Shown: positions 1-8,819, counted from the stretch's first letter. The stretch is 13,498 bases of DNA from Amylostereum areolatum (GCA_012932865.1 SAXG01000179.1:1-13498); one strand, 5' to 3'. Notes: generated by a model from the sequence alone, not told the origin. Program-made: numbers and translations.

Positions 1-474
1 GCTAATAATGAAATTGCTAGGTGAAAATGGAGTCAGCCAATTGACCATTTCCTCAAGTGCACTGCACGGTGGACACCCCGCTGTTCACCAAACCGAAATT
101 CCACCTCATCCGGCACCTCCCCAGCATGTACGCCGCTTCGGCCCTGCACATCTTGTTCGCCACAGAGGCGTTCGAGTCCTTCAACGCGTGATCCGTCCAC
201 AAAGTGTTCACGTACCCGGCGCGCTCCTTCGATGAAATCGCGGTGGGCTTCGCCAACCTTAACCGGGTTCGCCACCTGCTCAGCGGAGGTCGCTTTGGAC
301 GGCCGCTCAGGATGCAGCAGGCCCGGATAGATACGCAACGTCACAAAGGCATTCGGCCCCGCCCGTTCGATCCTAAACCTGAATCATGGCGTGTAGCAGG
401 TCAACATGCACGTGAAATTGTGCTCCGCCGCTGATTTGGTGCCCGCAATGTGGTCCGCCGTTTCCTAGGCATGG
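1..474. other. No gene model; weak minus-strand coding-like remnants
   Basis: No start, intron set or recognisable domain supports a gene here. On the minus strand two overlapping open frames exist (344 down to 33, and 256 down to 53). The second has a natural amino-acid mix, including ERAGYVNTLWTDHALKDSN, and could continue the first through a 1-nt shift near 255. I do not recognise the product. It may be a fragment of an old mobile-element gene, but nothing visible proves that. Confidence 0.25.
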
Positions 475-914
475 ATGACGTCGTGCCAGTATCAGTGGTA
501 CGTGTTTTTAATGTTTGGGAAGATAGAGCACTATAATGATACACATATTCTAGTTACTACAGTGGTTGACGGAGGGCGCCTCTTACCATGGACGCATTGG
601 ACCCAGGGCAGCGATTGCCTAACCCTATCCAAAACGCGGCGAGCTACGTACCGTAAAATGCTCTCAGTGACACTTGCAAACCAAGACGTGGCCAAGGGGG
701 GCACTTGGGTTCTTGCCAAATATGTCCGTGATGGAATCCCCTCGCCGATTCCTATGTTGGACGGGTCAGCGAGATCATTCAGCAAGCTGGAGTATCGGGC
801 ATTTACCAACCTGGCGCATTATATGCTGCTTACATACTTCTGTGTCACTGGAGCCGCAGACCATACCACCTTCCACGGCTTGCGGAGCAAGGTTGGGGTG
901 TTATTACCCCACAG
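475..914 (+). CDS. Unrecognised ORF or exon ending on a consensus splice donor
   Basis: An open frame of about 146 codons starts at ATG 475 and runs to CACAG, directly followed by GTAAGT (915-920), a perfect fungal 5' splice site. If spliced to an AAG acceptor at 967 (53-bp intron, with ACTAAT as possible branch site near 950) the frame closes a few codons later at TGA. Residues include LLPWTHWTQGSD, GGTWVLAKYVRDGIPSP and NLAHYMLLTYFCVTGA. I recognise no family, signal peptide or catalytic motif. There is no clear promoter, and the start could be an internal Met of a longer, upstream-decayed gene. It may be a chance ORF or a gene remnant; the exact coincidence with a strong donor is the main reason to list it. 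Confidence 0.3.
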
Positions 915-985
915 GTAAGTCCCTCTGATATATTTTATAGTGATGCCATACTAATTATGTCGCAAAGGAGGCACTGTGCATTGTG

Positions 986-2511
986 AATGTACACACACAC
1001 TGTGCCGCAAACCATTGCGACACCTCGGGCACTGCAGGTGTATGGAGGAGCGGGAGCTCTCCTCACGCACTGTCCCTGTGATTCACACTATCAGCTGCAG
1101 GATCTGCTTCTGAACACCCACAAATGCGAAGTGCAAAATGGATCCAACTTTCCAGCAGCAAGGAGAGCCTATCAACCAACGAACAGCGATCGAGGAGGGT
1201 GCTGCCCGTGAGATTCAGCCAGACAGGTCAGGCGGCGGTCAGCGCAGAGGTGGAGTGGCCAGGGCCCGTGGCAGTCGTGGTGGTATTTCTCGGGAGGGGC
1301 AGCTCGTACTACAACTTCAGCCTTGCTACTCACACATCTGGATAGTGTCTCAATGAAAGTACATTCACACCATTACTTATGATACAACCGGTTTTTTGCG
1401 TGCCCCGTCGCTTCTCCTTCAGTTCCTTCTTCCAATCTTCAGCACCTCCTCCTGCAATGTACCTCATACCTCATGAGAGCCCGGATCCCTTCAACTCCAG
1501 CATCTACCACTTGAACCATCTCCTCCATCAGAGGGAAGTCGGACACACTGTGTGCATGGTGAAGTGTCCCGAGTGCTGATAAGAGGGTTGTACGAGTGCG
1601 TTGAACTCTCATGAAGCGCCGGAACGCGTACAGCAGTGGGTGGCACTGGTAAACACGTTATACAGGGAGCAGGATCGTTGTTCTTGTCAGTGGAATCACC
1701 GTTTGGCTGTGAGCAAGTTATCGGGTTGGGAAATGCGTGATGATAGATGGGTGGGAAAGAAGTGACTTGAATCAGGTCGCATCGCACAGAGCGTGGGCGC
1801 CCCAGTCGTGAACCCTCCTCCTCCTCGACCTCCAAAAGTGCACGCTGCGTACTCTTCCCCTTGCGATCCAGATCCTTCCACTGGTAGAACCCCGCTTCAT
1901 CTTCTTTTGCTGGCCGTTATCACGGATGGAGGAAATACCGGTCAGGATGTTGAATTCTGCAGGTAGCCATGGGCGAATACTGAGGTACGCTTGCGTTGTC
2001 CCGCTATCCATTGTTCCAATTGACATATTCCACTGTGAGTATCATGTCAACAATTCTGTGAATGAAGCCAACACATTGCACTTACACTAATCGTCCCGCT
2101 CGAGAGCTCGGCACCGCATATCCCACGCCTCCATGGGATCTTCCTCGTCCTACCAGCGGTAAGTTATACTTTCCTCTCAGCTATAACTATAAGAATTTAC
2201 CTTGAGACGATACAGCATCGATGAGGTTCCATGTAAACTAAACTGTTGCGAGCCATAGGTCTTAATGCGGAAGTCAAGATTCAAGGCCGACGGGCACTGA
2301 TGCATAACGACCCGCCATTTGCTTCCGCCATTTGCAACACATCGGCCGACTCTCCATCACACCTGTCTGTTGATCGCGCCAACACGCTCTGTTGATTTCA
2401 CGGACCGCGAGGGCAACCTGTCAGCATGAAAGGTCAGAGAGTCCGTCGCTTCCTTCCTCCTCAACCCCGTCCCCACCACAAATCCTCTGTCCTACACTCT
2501 CTCACATTTAG
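986..2511. other. Gene-poor stretch with isolated coding-like segments
   Basis: No complete gene can be built. Plus-strand pieces with protein-like composition are 1138-1356 (an Arg/Gly-rich run, GQRRGGVARARGSRGG), about 1780-1966 (a Pro-rich segment around NPPPPRPPKVHAAYSS) and about 2095-2160 (ARELGTAYPTPPWDLPRPTS), the last ending at a GTAAGT donor at 2160. They lie in order on one strand and may be exons of a decayed gene, but no consistent reading frame or acceptors join them. The rest shows nothing I can name. Confidence 0.3.
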
Positions 2512-3985
2512 ATGTACAGTTTTTCCAGCTCCCAGCCTGCCACTCCGATGCATCTGCCATCCGGCCACTACTCCCCGATCCCTCATATCAACGCTCCTGA
2601 CCATGAGCTCAACACCAGCTTTTCGCGCTCATCCACGGTGGATACTCCCGCTCCACTGTCCTTTGATCGCCGCTCGATGACTTCAGAGCAAAAGGCCGGG
2701 CTCAGGCCTGGTGTAATCAACTGGCAACAAATACAACTTGGGACCGTTCAATATGTGAGCTCCACGGTATGGTTGAGGTGCGGGCATTTTCTCCTTGTCA
2801 AATCCTCTTCTTATTGAACACAAAGCTCGGCGACCATGGACCCCGCGATCTCGCCTCTTTCTGTACCAGCAAGCTCAAGTCTTCGTTCTAACCACAAGTT
2901 GGCCCATATACCATCGACTATGAACGGTTCACCAAGGTTTTAAAAGATGTCGAACAGCGCTTGGGAAGCACCTCAAACTTAATACCGACCAAAATGGAGT
3001 GTTTCTTTCTCTCTCGAAGGTCCGTCTATCTTATAGCTGTGCTAGGACCACCTTATCCGCATCGCAAAAATATCGCTTTCGATCCAAGAAGAGCGCGCGC
3101 CGCGAGGTTTCAAACCACCTCTACGTATGTTTGATAATTTTCATCATCGAGCCATGCTGACTACTCGCACAATTTGACAACGCTAGGCCCATGTCAAGCC
3201 CAACCAAGACAGCCTGGATTCATCACATCTTCGGCGACCGAAACCGTGAGAAGCTCCTCAACAAGGCATGCACCGAAAGTCTGGAAATGCCACCAGTCAA
3301 TTTCGCTCAGCTGTATGTGCCATCACTTTCCATGTGACTCGCTGTATCTCTTACAAGCACTTTCGATCACGCAGCTGCTCGACTCTGTTCGTGGCAAGAT
3401 GAAGTGCAACCTCGAGACCGCTACTCACGAGCCGCAAATAAGTTGAAAGACGGAGGTGCCGTATCCCTCACCCTCGCTCATCAACTTTCCATGCCATTCT
3501 CGTGCGTTGCCCTGACTAGACCTCGTAATACACTCATAATGACCGGGTTTTAGCGACGCTTTGTCTTCGAGAACTTGAGCCGCTTGACACGGCCCAGGCA
3601 GCCCAAAAAACGACACCGAGGAGGAGACGTGGAGAACCAACCAGGAAGCGGGCACGACAGATGGAAAGCAATATGTGGGAGGCAAGGTTGCCAAGGGCCA
3701 GGACTTTTGGTCTATTGTGGATGACCATGTCCGCGACAAGGTCAAGGTGTTCGGTGCTGACTTTACAGCTGGTGATTGGCGTCCGTATGTTATTTTTTCT
3801 CCCTCTGTTAATCCCATAGCAACTTTTTCTAACTTCTTGGACAGTTACCTTCAGAAACTATTGCACTCGACTTCATGCGCTTCGGAGAGCCTGGCGGTCT
3901 TTTGGACGCCATCCCGTTTCATACGTCCCTTCACAGCCAGATGCTAACGCCGCTGGTGAAGTCCAGGCTACGTCCGCTGCAGTGA
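2512..3985 (+). pseudogene. Decayed multi-exon gene of a repetitive 'GQDFW...VDDHV' fungal protein family
   Basis: Pieces of one plus-strand gene lie in order. A Ser/Pro-rich N-terminus starts at ATG 2512 and includes RRSMTSEQKAGLRPGVINW, followed by a GTGAGC donor at 2755. A segment near 2898-2975 reads VGPYTIDYERFTKVLKDVE. One near 3015-3126 ends SNHLY before a GTATGT donor. Further pieces are AHVKPNQDS then WIHHIFGDRNREKLLNKACT (about 3186-3312), LTFDHAAARLCSWQDEV after a clean 45-bp intron (3313-3357), then GQDFWSIVDDHVRDKVKVFG (about 3690-3784), a 60-bp intron (3785-3844), and ETIALDFMRFGEPGGLLDA up to TGA 3983-3985. Frames shift by 1 nt near 3207 and near 3855, and the 2755-3000 part does not splice cleanly, so I call it broken. 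The [KG]G-x-D-F-W...WRPY...ETIALD layout matches, from memory only, a very repetitive uncharacterised family in Agaricomycetes. Function unknown; possibly mobile-element associated. Confidence 0.5.
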
Positions 3986-4089
3986 CGGGCACCTCTGACC
4001 CACCGTCGCGCCGAGAGGCATCGCGGAGGCACCTGTTGCTACTGGCATAACTCCCGCTCGTTTGATATATTCACGTCTTTTCCTAGTTG

Positions 4090-4095
4090 AATAAA
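4090..4095 (+). terminator. AATAAA poly-A signal for the decayed gene at 2512-3985
   Basis: AATAAA lies 105 bp after the last in-frame stop (3983-3985), in an AT-richer stretch. The position and strand suit the 3' end of the broken gene upstream. A single hexamer is weak evidence by itself. Confidence 0.4.
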
Positions 4096-5472
4096 AGTTG
4101 CCAACTCATTGCAATACAATCCCCCTTCGTATACCGTAGCACACTTCCATTTTCGCGTCAGTATACCGGGTTATGAGACTCTGAGAGTCAGCTGCAGATG
4201 CCAGAAGCCGCATCGAAAAAAGTCACGTGCATGATGTTCGACTTTCACTGCCTGCAATTCCTAAGCTCGACCTTCAATCCATCCATCACCTCCCCACCAG
4301 TTCCTATCACCCCAATGACCGCAGCATTCGCCGCCTGTTTACTTTCACATCTTCACAACATCATACATCTCGCTCAGATGTCCACCACGCACACAGGTCA
4401 TCATTCATCCGCGATCAATTTTCCTCTGAGCTCGTAAATGAGTGCTGACTTGCCAGTGTCCGAACGGTTCACCTCTAACTTCATGGCTGCCAGCTACGCA
4501 TGGGACGTCTGCATAGTATGAATCAGGTGCGCACAGTCTTATCCAAACAACACACAATCTAACACCGGTGAAGGTCAACCGACGTGGATCGTTATGATCG
4601 TAAACCATCGTGCATCTCAAGTGCACTTGGTACGTACGAGGTAATGTTCCCGCTGTGTGCACTATGCTGACATCTTCAATCAATAATACAGCCTCGTGGT
4701 CTGCTCAACTTGTATGTCTCCTGTTTCTGCGCGCAGTTCTCACTGGCATTTTTCCAGGCGGTGCTACACTGCTCAGAATCGGAAAGCCCTGGTCTTGTCA
4801 TCGCGTTGGTCGGTCTTGTGCTAGCTGTGTTCCTTGGCTCGTCTCTCTTGCTGGTGCTAGGTCTTTTCTGGCTCAGTCTTACTGGTTCCTTCTCTGAGTC
4901 TACGCTTGGTCATTCAAACTGGTTGTACGTGGGTAGTGAATTCTCTCATACTTTAGTATGTCAGTGCTTCAACTGACTTCTGATCACAATTCTCTGGCAA
5001 TGCGGAGTACATTTTGTAGTACAATACTGGATGTCATGGCGCATTGCACAAATATATTTATATACACATCTGAAAATTGCTTGATTTGGTGTGATAACTG
5101 CGAAGGATCGCGAGCGACCCGTCGGTGAGCGTGAGTGGGGCTTTAGGTTGAACCTAAAGAGAAACCAGGTTGTGTCTTCGAGACGAGCGATAGGGTCGAG
5201 GGCTAACGGAACCCTTTGCCCTGAACCCAATTCAAACGTCAGGTCGCCTCAAGCTCCTGAAATCAAGGTTCAACCGAAATGATCTGCTGGCGGTGTAGTC
5301 TGTGCCTAAGTGCGAGGGGCCGACCGTTGCTTGACCTTCGGTGTTAACACGTTGCACGTGATCTCACCAGTATCGACGCGCATCGCTCGCGTTGGGCGGC
5401 TGGGCCGTTGGCATCTCTCCACCTCACAATCTACAACTGGCAGCTTGTCTCCGCCGAGAACACTATCCCAAC
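4096..5472. other. No supported gene; strong intron-like signals at 4438-4920
   Basis: Between 4438 and 4920 on the plus strand there are several good GT-AG candidates: 4527-4573 (GTGCGC...GAAG), 4641-4691 (GTAATG, a CTGAC branch and ACAG) and 4712-4757 (GTATGT...CCAG). The small segments between them read STDVDRYDRKPSCISSAL, GTYE and PRGLLN, which looks protein-like. The reading ends at a TAG near 4820, and no start codon joins in frame. A competing frame after 4758 gives a very hydrophobic run (LVIALVGLVLAVFLGSS), possibly a membrane segment or chance. This may be a relic gene. The rest (4096-4437, 4921-5472) holds only AT-rich stretches, including TATATTTATATA near 5051, and a palindrome listed separately. 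Confidence 0.3.
5141..5159. repeat. Perfect 9-1-9 palindrome (CTTTAGGTT-g-AACCTAAAG)
   Basis: Nine-base arms separated by one base. It could bind a dimeric regulator or mark a repeat end. It has the same geometry as the palindrome at 5593-5611 but a different sequence. Confidence 0.6.
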
Positions 5473-5532
5473 ATGAAGTATTCCCTTCTTATTTTTCTCC
5501 CTCTTCCTGCTTTCACAGCTACAAAACCCACG
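5473..5532 (+). CDS. Orphan first exon encoding a signal peptide (partial gene)
   Basis: The ATG at 5473 follows CACTATCCCAAC, a leader typical of fungal genes. Twenty codons read MKYSLLIFLPLPAFTATKPT: a short n-region with one Lys, a Leu/Ile/Phe/Pro core and a likely cleavage after the AFTA region. The exon ends exactly at GTGAGT (5533-5538), a strong donor in phase 0. No downstream exon with secreted-protein character is visible; the sequence instead enters the repeat block starting at 5593. The gene is therefore either cut off by an insertion or deletion, or has its remaining exons beyond a long intron I cannot detect. The mature product cannot be named: small secreted proteins and hydrophobins often begin this way, but no Cys pattern remains to test it. 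Confidence 0.4.
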
Positions 5533-5592
5533 GTGAGTGTTGAACGTTGACTCCCGCAGTATATCAGCAAAAGTGCATGAAACTTGTATTCC

Positions 5593-5611
5593 GGTACAAT
5601 GTCATTGTACC
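5593..5611. repeat. Perfect 9-1-9 palindrome (GGTACAATG-t-CATTGTACC)
   Basis: Perfect inverted repeat with a 1-bp centre at the left edge of the CTACAA/TTGTAA repeat block. It may be the end structure of a small non-autonomous element. Confidence 0.6.
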
Positions 5612-5614
5612 CTG

Positions 5615-5845
5615 CTACAAGTCCTAAATAAGCTACAATTTTCAGATAAGCTACAATTTTCCTCGGAAAGCTACAGAGGAATGTGTATGACCCCCGGGTT
5701 TGCTTTAAAGGCTTGTAAGGTGATTGTAAGCTGAATGTAAGCCAAATGTAAGACAGGAAAAACTGGGTAGAATCACTGAAGAACACCCTCGCGCACGCGG
5801 AAGACACTGATTGCATTCCGTTGTAATCCGAAACACTTATTGTAG
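5615..5845. mobile_element. Putative small non-autonomous element with subterminal repeats
   Basis: The left half carries CTACAA-type motifs at 5615, 5633, 5651 and 5671, including an 18-bp tandem unit (5628-5645 and 5646-5661, identical over 16 bases). The right half carries the opposite-sense motif TTGTAA/ATGTAA/TTGTAG at 5713, 5724, 5735, 5746, 5821 and 5840; four of these form an 11-bp tandem array (5710-5753). Clusters of short motifs facing each other at the two ends of an AT-rich, non-coding block resemble the subterminal repeats of MITE-like relatives of DNA transposons. I do not see a convincing terminal inverted repeat pair or target-site duplication, so borders and identity are uncertain. 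Confidence 0.35.
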
Positions 5846-6565
5846 CACATTCTAGGCTGTGTATATGATTGCAATCAAATGGAATTGATACGAAGCGATC
5901 CTGACAGCCAATACAGATGTGTTTGACAGGTTACAAAGGAACTCAGGTACATGAGGCAGCGACAGCCCGAGAAGCAAACGGGGATAAGCCATATAAGACG
6001 AGCGAGGGACAACGGGGAAGAGATACTCGTAACGTAGGAGAGGTTGTGAGCGGAGGGCAAAGCGCCAGAGCGAAGAATGATATGCGTACATTGCTAGTCG
6101 CCTTCCGTTCCCGCTTATCCTGCTTCACTGTCTCTCCCTCCGTCACTCGCTCGTTACTCTTCGTTGTATCCTGTTTGCAATTTTTCAATACGGGCAGGGG
6201 GCGTACCTTAAGATGTCGCAGCGGTTGTCAGTGCATGGACGGTGGGACAGAGACGGCCCTGTGTCGAAGATTTGACGGGGCCTGAGAACATGAGTGTATG
6301 CGCATATATGCACAAACCGGGACGTACAACGAAGGTTCCAACAATGCAATCAAAGCCAACTTGGTTTTTTGCACGGACATGTGGATTGCCTACGCGCAAA
6401 GGTCAGCCAAATCGGGGTCATGAAAAAAGACTACATGCAAGCTCTTCCCTGCCATTGAATGCAATTTTGGTGTGGGCTCGCCGACATCAGTGAGACTTCA
6501 TTCGTTGCTGCCGATCGTCTCATTGTCGCTGGTGGAGTATAAGCCAAGTTGGGACCTCCCTTAGC
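5846..6565. other. Non-genic stretch
   Basis: ORFs exist in several frames (the longest, 5917-6285 on plus, has a basic, low-complexity composition), but none has a convincing start context, introns or domain. I see no RNA gene and no clear repeat here. Confidence 0.4.
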
Positions 6566-6633
6566 CAAATAAGGACATTGAGACACATACTTCACAGGTC
6601 AAATAAGGTGTTGCCGACACATACCCCACGGTG
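6566..6633. repeat. Degenerate 34-bp tandem repeat, two copies
   Basis: Units 6566-6599 and 6600-6633 share CAAATAAGG at the start, GACACATAC in the middle and CAC near the end; I count 23 of 34 matching positions. Just downstream GTGGGCCCATGG occurs twice (near 6632 and 6657), flanking GTGTGGTCACAC. The block lies 3' of A1 and may be part of a repeat edge. Confidence 0.5.
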
Positions 6634-6810
6634 GGCCCATGGGGTGTGGTCACACGTGGGCCCATGGAGGGCTTCATGTATACACTAGTTGAAGTCATAG
6701 TTAAGTGAACCTATAGTAGAAATGTAGCAATTAAATACTATTAGTTCGTGGTCTGGCGAATGTCAGAGTCTGTCGCCGGTCGGACACATCGGACCCCATC
6801 GGACCCCGTC

Positions 6811-6846
6811 TCCTTGGTCTCGTCGGACTCCTTGGTCTCGTCGGAC
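6811..6846. repeat. Perfect 18-bp tandem repeat, two copies (TCCTTGGTCTCGTCGGAC)
   Basis: Units 6811-6828 and 6829-6846 are identical. They lie in a wider run of TCGGACC-like motifs (6780-6880) downstream of the A1 stop codon, so they belong to the likely A1 3' UTR or flank. Confidence 0.7.
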
Positions 6847-6946
6847 CCTGTCGGCGTGTGTTCGTCGGCGTGCCGAACCTCTCAGATCTCAAGCCATGAG
6901 CATGAACACGATTTGAACATTCGATACCCTGTCTACAGTACAAGAT

Positions 6947-8601
6947 TCACTCCTCATCCTCATCCTCATCCTCATCCTCATCCTCATCCTCATCCTCATC
7001 CTCATCCTCATCCTCATCCTCGCCCCCTTCTTCGCCCCCTTTCTCTTCCCCCTCCTCCCCACCCTGATCGCCGAACACACGTTTTAACTGCTCTTGCACC
7101 GCCTCGGCCTGGTCCCGAACCTCGCCAGCATCATCGGCAACACTTCCCATGAACTTGTGGAGCTCGTTGAGCTCATACAAGACCATCTTGTTCTTCGCCT
7201 TGAGTTTTGCGATGCCATCGACGACAGGCTTGAGGGCGTCCTGGATGGCCTTCTCCGTTTGCTCCTGCTCCGACTTCATGGCCTCAAGCAGAGTTGCCGT
7301 GAAAGCTTCGAGATGGTGCCCGATTCTAGCATCAAGATCACTCATCGAACCTGCAAAAGTGAAAAACAAATTAGAAAGTAAAGAACAAAAGAAAAAAAAA
7401 AGCGGAAATATACCTTTCGTGGCACGGGAAACACCCTTACCCTTGTCCTTCTTCGCCGCCCGGGTCTTCATCGGAGCGTCAACCTCGACTATGACTTTCG
7501 CCTTGGTCCGCCGAGAAGGACCCGCCGTCGGAGCCGTCGGGGTCGGAGCACGTTCATCGGGGCCTTTCTCAGGTCGCCGATAAAGTGGAATCCGGTTTAC
7601 CTTTTTCACGGCCCGAAGCTCAAGCCATTTCTTGTAGGAAGTAAAAGTGTTCTTTTGCGAGTGGCTGCATGCCTGCTTTCGGAACTGGCACCGAGAGCAC
7701 GACGTGCTGTTCCCTGGTGTCGACCAGCACGGTTCGTCGGTTTTCCTGCACCGATCACAGGGAGTCTAGCGAGCTATGAGATATTATACAATGCATAGGA
7801 GACGAGTACGCACCTGATTGGGCCAGTCCTTGCCGTCAATCGAATGGACACTGTCCTCATCCGACTGGATGACCTCCACGTCGTCCACAGCCATCGGCTC
7901 GGCTCCTTCCTCGTCGACATCCATGGGCGTGGGTGCGGAGGCATCCGCCTTCAAGGTACGTCGCTTGATGGGGGGCGCAATGAATGCGCCACCCTCTTCG
8001 GAGTCGTCGGAGTTGGAGCCGTCGGTATTCGGAGCAGGTCTAGAGGTCGAAACAACAGCAGCAGGGGCAGGGGCAGGGGCGGTGATGATGGCATTCGTCT
8101 TGGGGGCTGGGGGGGAGAATGAATGGTCACGCGCATTCGGTGAGTTGTCCACACTGCGATAGAACTCTGGGACGAAAGGTCAGTGGGACATCGGAGGCAA
8201 TATTCACATGCCACACACCTCTGCGCGACCACCACTGCTCTCCCCCGGGCTTGAGGGTGGGAATACGCAGGTCAATGGTCTTGAAGGCGAGAATCCGCTG
8301 AGCAATGTCGGGGGTCGCAATGTCGAATATGGGGTGGATGTCGGGCTCCGACCCGCTGAACACGCCGTGCGCCGACAGCTCCGATCGGATGTGGGCCTCG
8401 TCAACCTTTCGCGAAAATAAGCCCCAGAGTAAGCAGGAAAAAAACAGGACGCACCATCTCTTCCATGTAACGGTCCCACCACGTTGACACAGGCAAAAAA
8501 ACGCGTCCATCCTTTCTCGGCCTCCTAGACACCGCCAGCGCATAGGCGAGTGCGTACTGCAGGCGCATGATGGTTGGAGGGCCATCCGAAACGACTGACA
8601 T
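6947..8601 (-). CDS. A1: Zn(II)2Cys6-type zinc-cluster protein with coiled-coil and acidic tail
   Basis: Five-exon model on the minus strand: 8601-8455, 8405-8219, 8166-7814, 7765-7414, 7350-6947. All introns are GT-AG (49, 52, 48, 63 bp; phases 0,1,0,1), giving an unbroken 480-aa frame. The N-terminal block (1-112) contains STWWDRYMEEM and VDEAHIRSELSAHGVF and ends EQWWSRRE. A Pro/Ala/Ser/Asp-rich linker follows to DWPNQ (229). The zinc cluster has Cys 232, 235, 242, 252, 255 and 262 (C-x2-C-x6-C-x9-C-x2-C-x6-C), within the fungal binuclear-cluster spacing, with Trp after the third Cys and Ser-His after the last. Then come a Lys/Arg-rich stretch (about 270-346), a helical, heptad-like region (about 352-438) and a Glu/Asp tail (about 444-480). 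Likely nuclear and DNA-binding (inferred). It diverges from B1 across 218 bp. I do not know a named family. The cluster is unusual in being central rather than N-terminal. Confidence 0.82.
6951..7021. repeat. TCCTCA hexanucleotide microsatellite inside the A1 last exon
   Basis: About 11.8 perfect units of TCCTCA (plus strand). Read on the minus strand in the A1 frame they encode alternating Glu and Asp just before the stop. The period of 6 keeps the reading frame when units are gained or lost, so tail length could vary between strains. Confidence 0.95.
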
Positions 8602-8740
8602 GGTGTCAGGGGACAGTGGAACAATGGGAGACGCGAAAAAAGACGTTAACAGGGGAGAGGGAAGGGGAGGGGCGGTGAGGAAGAGGGTGTGACGCGACTC
8701 GTCGGCAGACGCGTTTGCTTAGGTCGGCCGTTGCCGAGAT

Positions 8741-8752
8741 GGTCACGTGACC
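8741..8752. promoter_or_regulatory. Palindromic E-box GGTCACGTGACC
   Basis: A perfect 12-bp palindrome with the CACGTG core bound by bHLH factors in fungi. It lies in the divergent promoter, 68 bp before the B1 start and 140 bp before the A1 start. Symmetry would allow action on both genes. Binding is inferred from the core alone; pair 2 lacks an obvious match. Confidence 0.5.
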
Positions 8753-8762
8753 TGACGTGGCA
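8753..8762 (+). promoter_or_regulatory. Conserved TGACGTGGCA element, pair 1
   Basis: This 10-mer abuts the E-box and ends 57 bp before the B1 ATG. The identical 10-mer occurs in the same orientation in the divergent promoter of pair 2 (12395-12404), 50 bp before the B2 ATG. The TGACGT core resembles CRE/bZIP sites. Retention while the surrounding promoters have diverged suggests a selected site. Confidence 0.55.
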
Positions 8763-8819
8763 ACGCCGCACGTTAAGTCAGTTCGCTCTGTGGGCTGCTC
8801 CTCTTCTCCTTTCATCGCC

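Larger units (their letters stand above)
8602..8819. promoter_or_regulatory. Shared bidirectional promoter of A1 and B1
   Basis: Only 218 bp separate the A1 ATG (8601, minus) from the B1 ATG (8820, plus). Both sides have pyrimidine-rich leaders on their own sense strand: CTGCTCCTCTTCTCC before B1, and a C/T-rich run followed by CCCCTGACACC before A1. The centre holds a palindromic E-box and an ACGT-core element listed separately. No TATA box is evident. The layout implies coordinated expression of the two genes. Confidence 0.65.

Noticed and set aside
355..385. GTTCGATCC, resembling a tRNA T-loop
   Set aside because: No matching acceptor stem, D-arm or anticodon arm can be folded around it.
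4710..4976. Hydrophobic plus-strand ORF that could be a membrane protein
   Set aside because: Its start lies inside a good candidate intron (4712-4757); the hydrophobic run may result from TTG/CTT-rich sequence. Kept only as a note in the region entry.
5917..6285. 122-codon plus-strand ORF
   Set aside because: Composition is irregular, a similarly long frame lies on the opposite strand, and there are no splice signals or domain.
6748..7152. Plus-strand ORF with a long His-Pro repeat
   Set aside because: It is the opposite-strand shadow of the TCCTCA microsatellite, which is explained by the Glu/Asp tail of A1.
7149..7583. 144-codon plus-strand ORF
   Set aside because: Antisense to A1 exons 4 and 5 and crosses a clear minus-strand intron; no own introns or start context.
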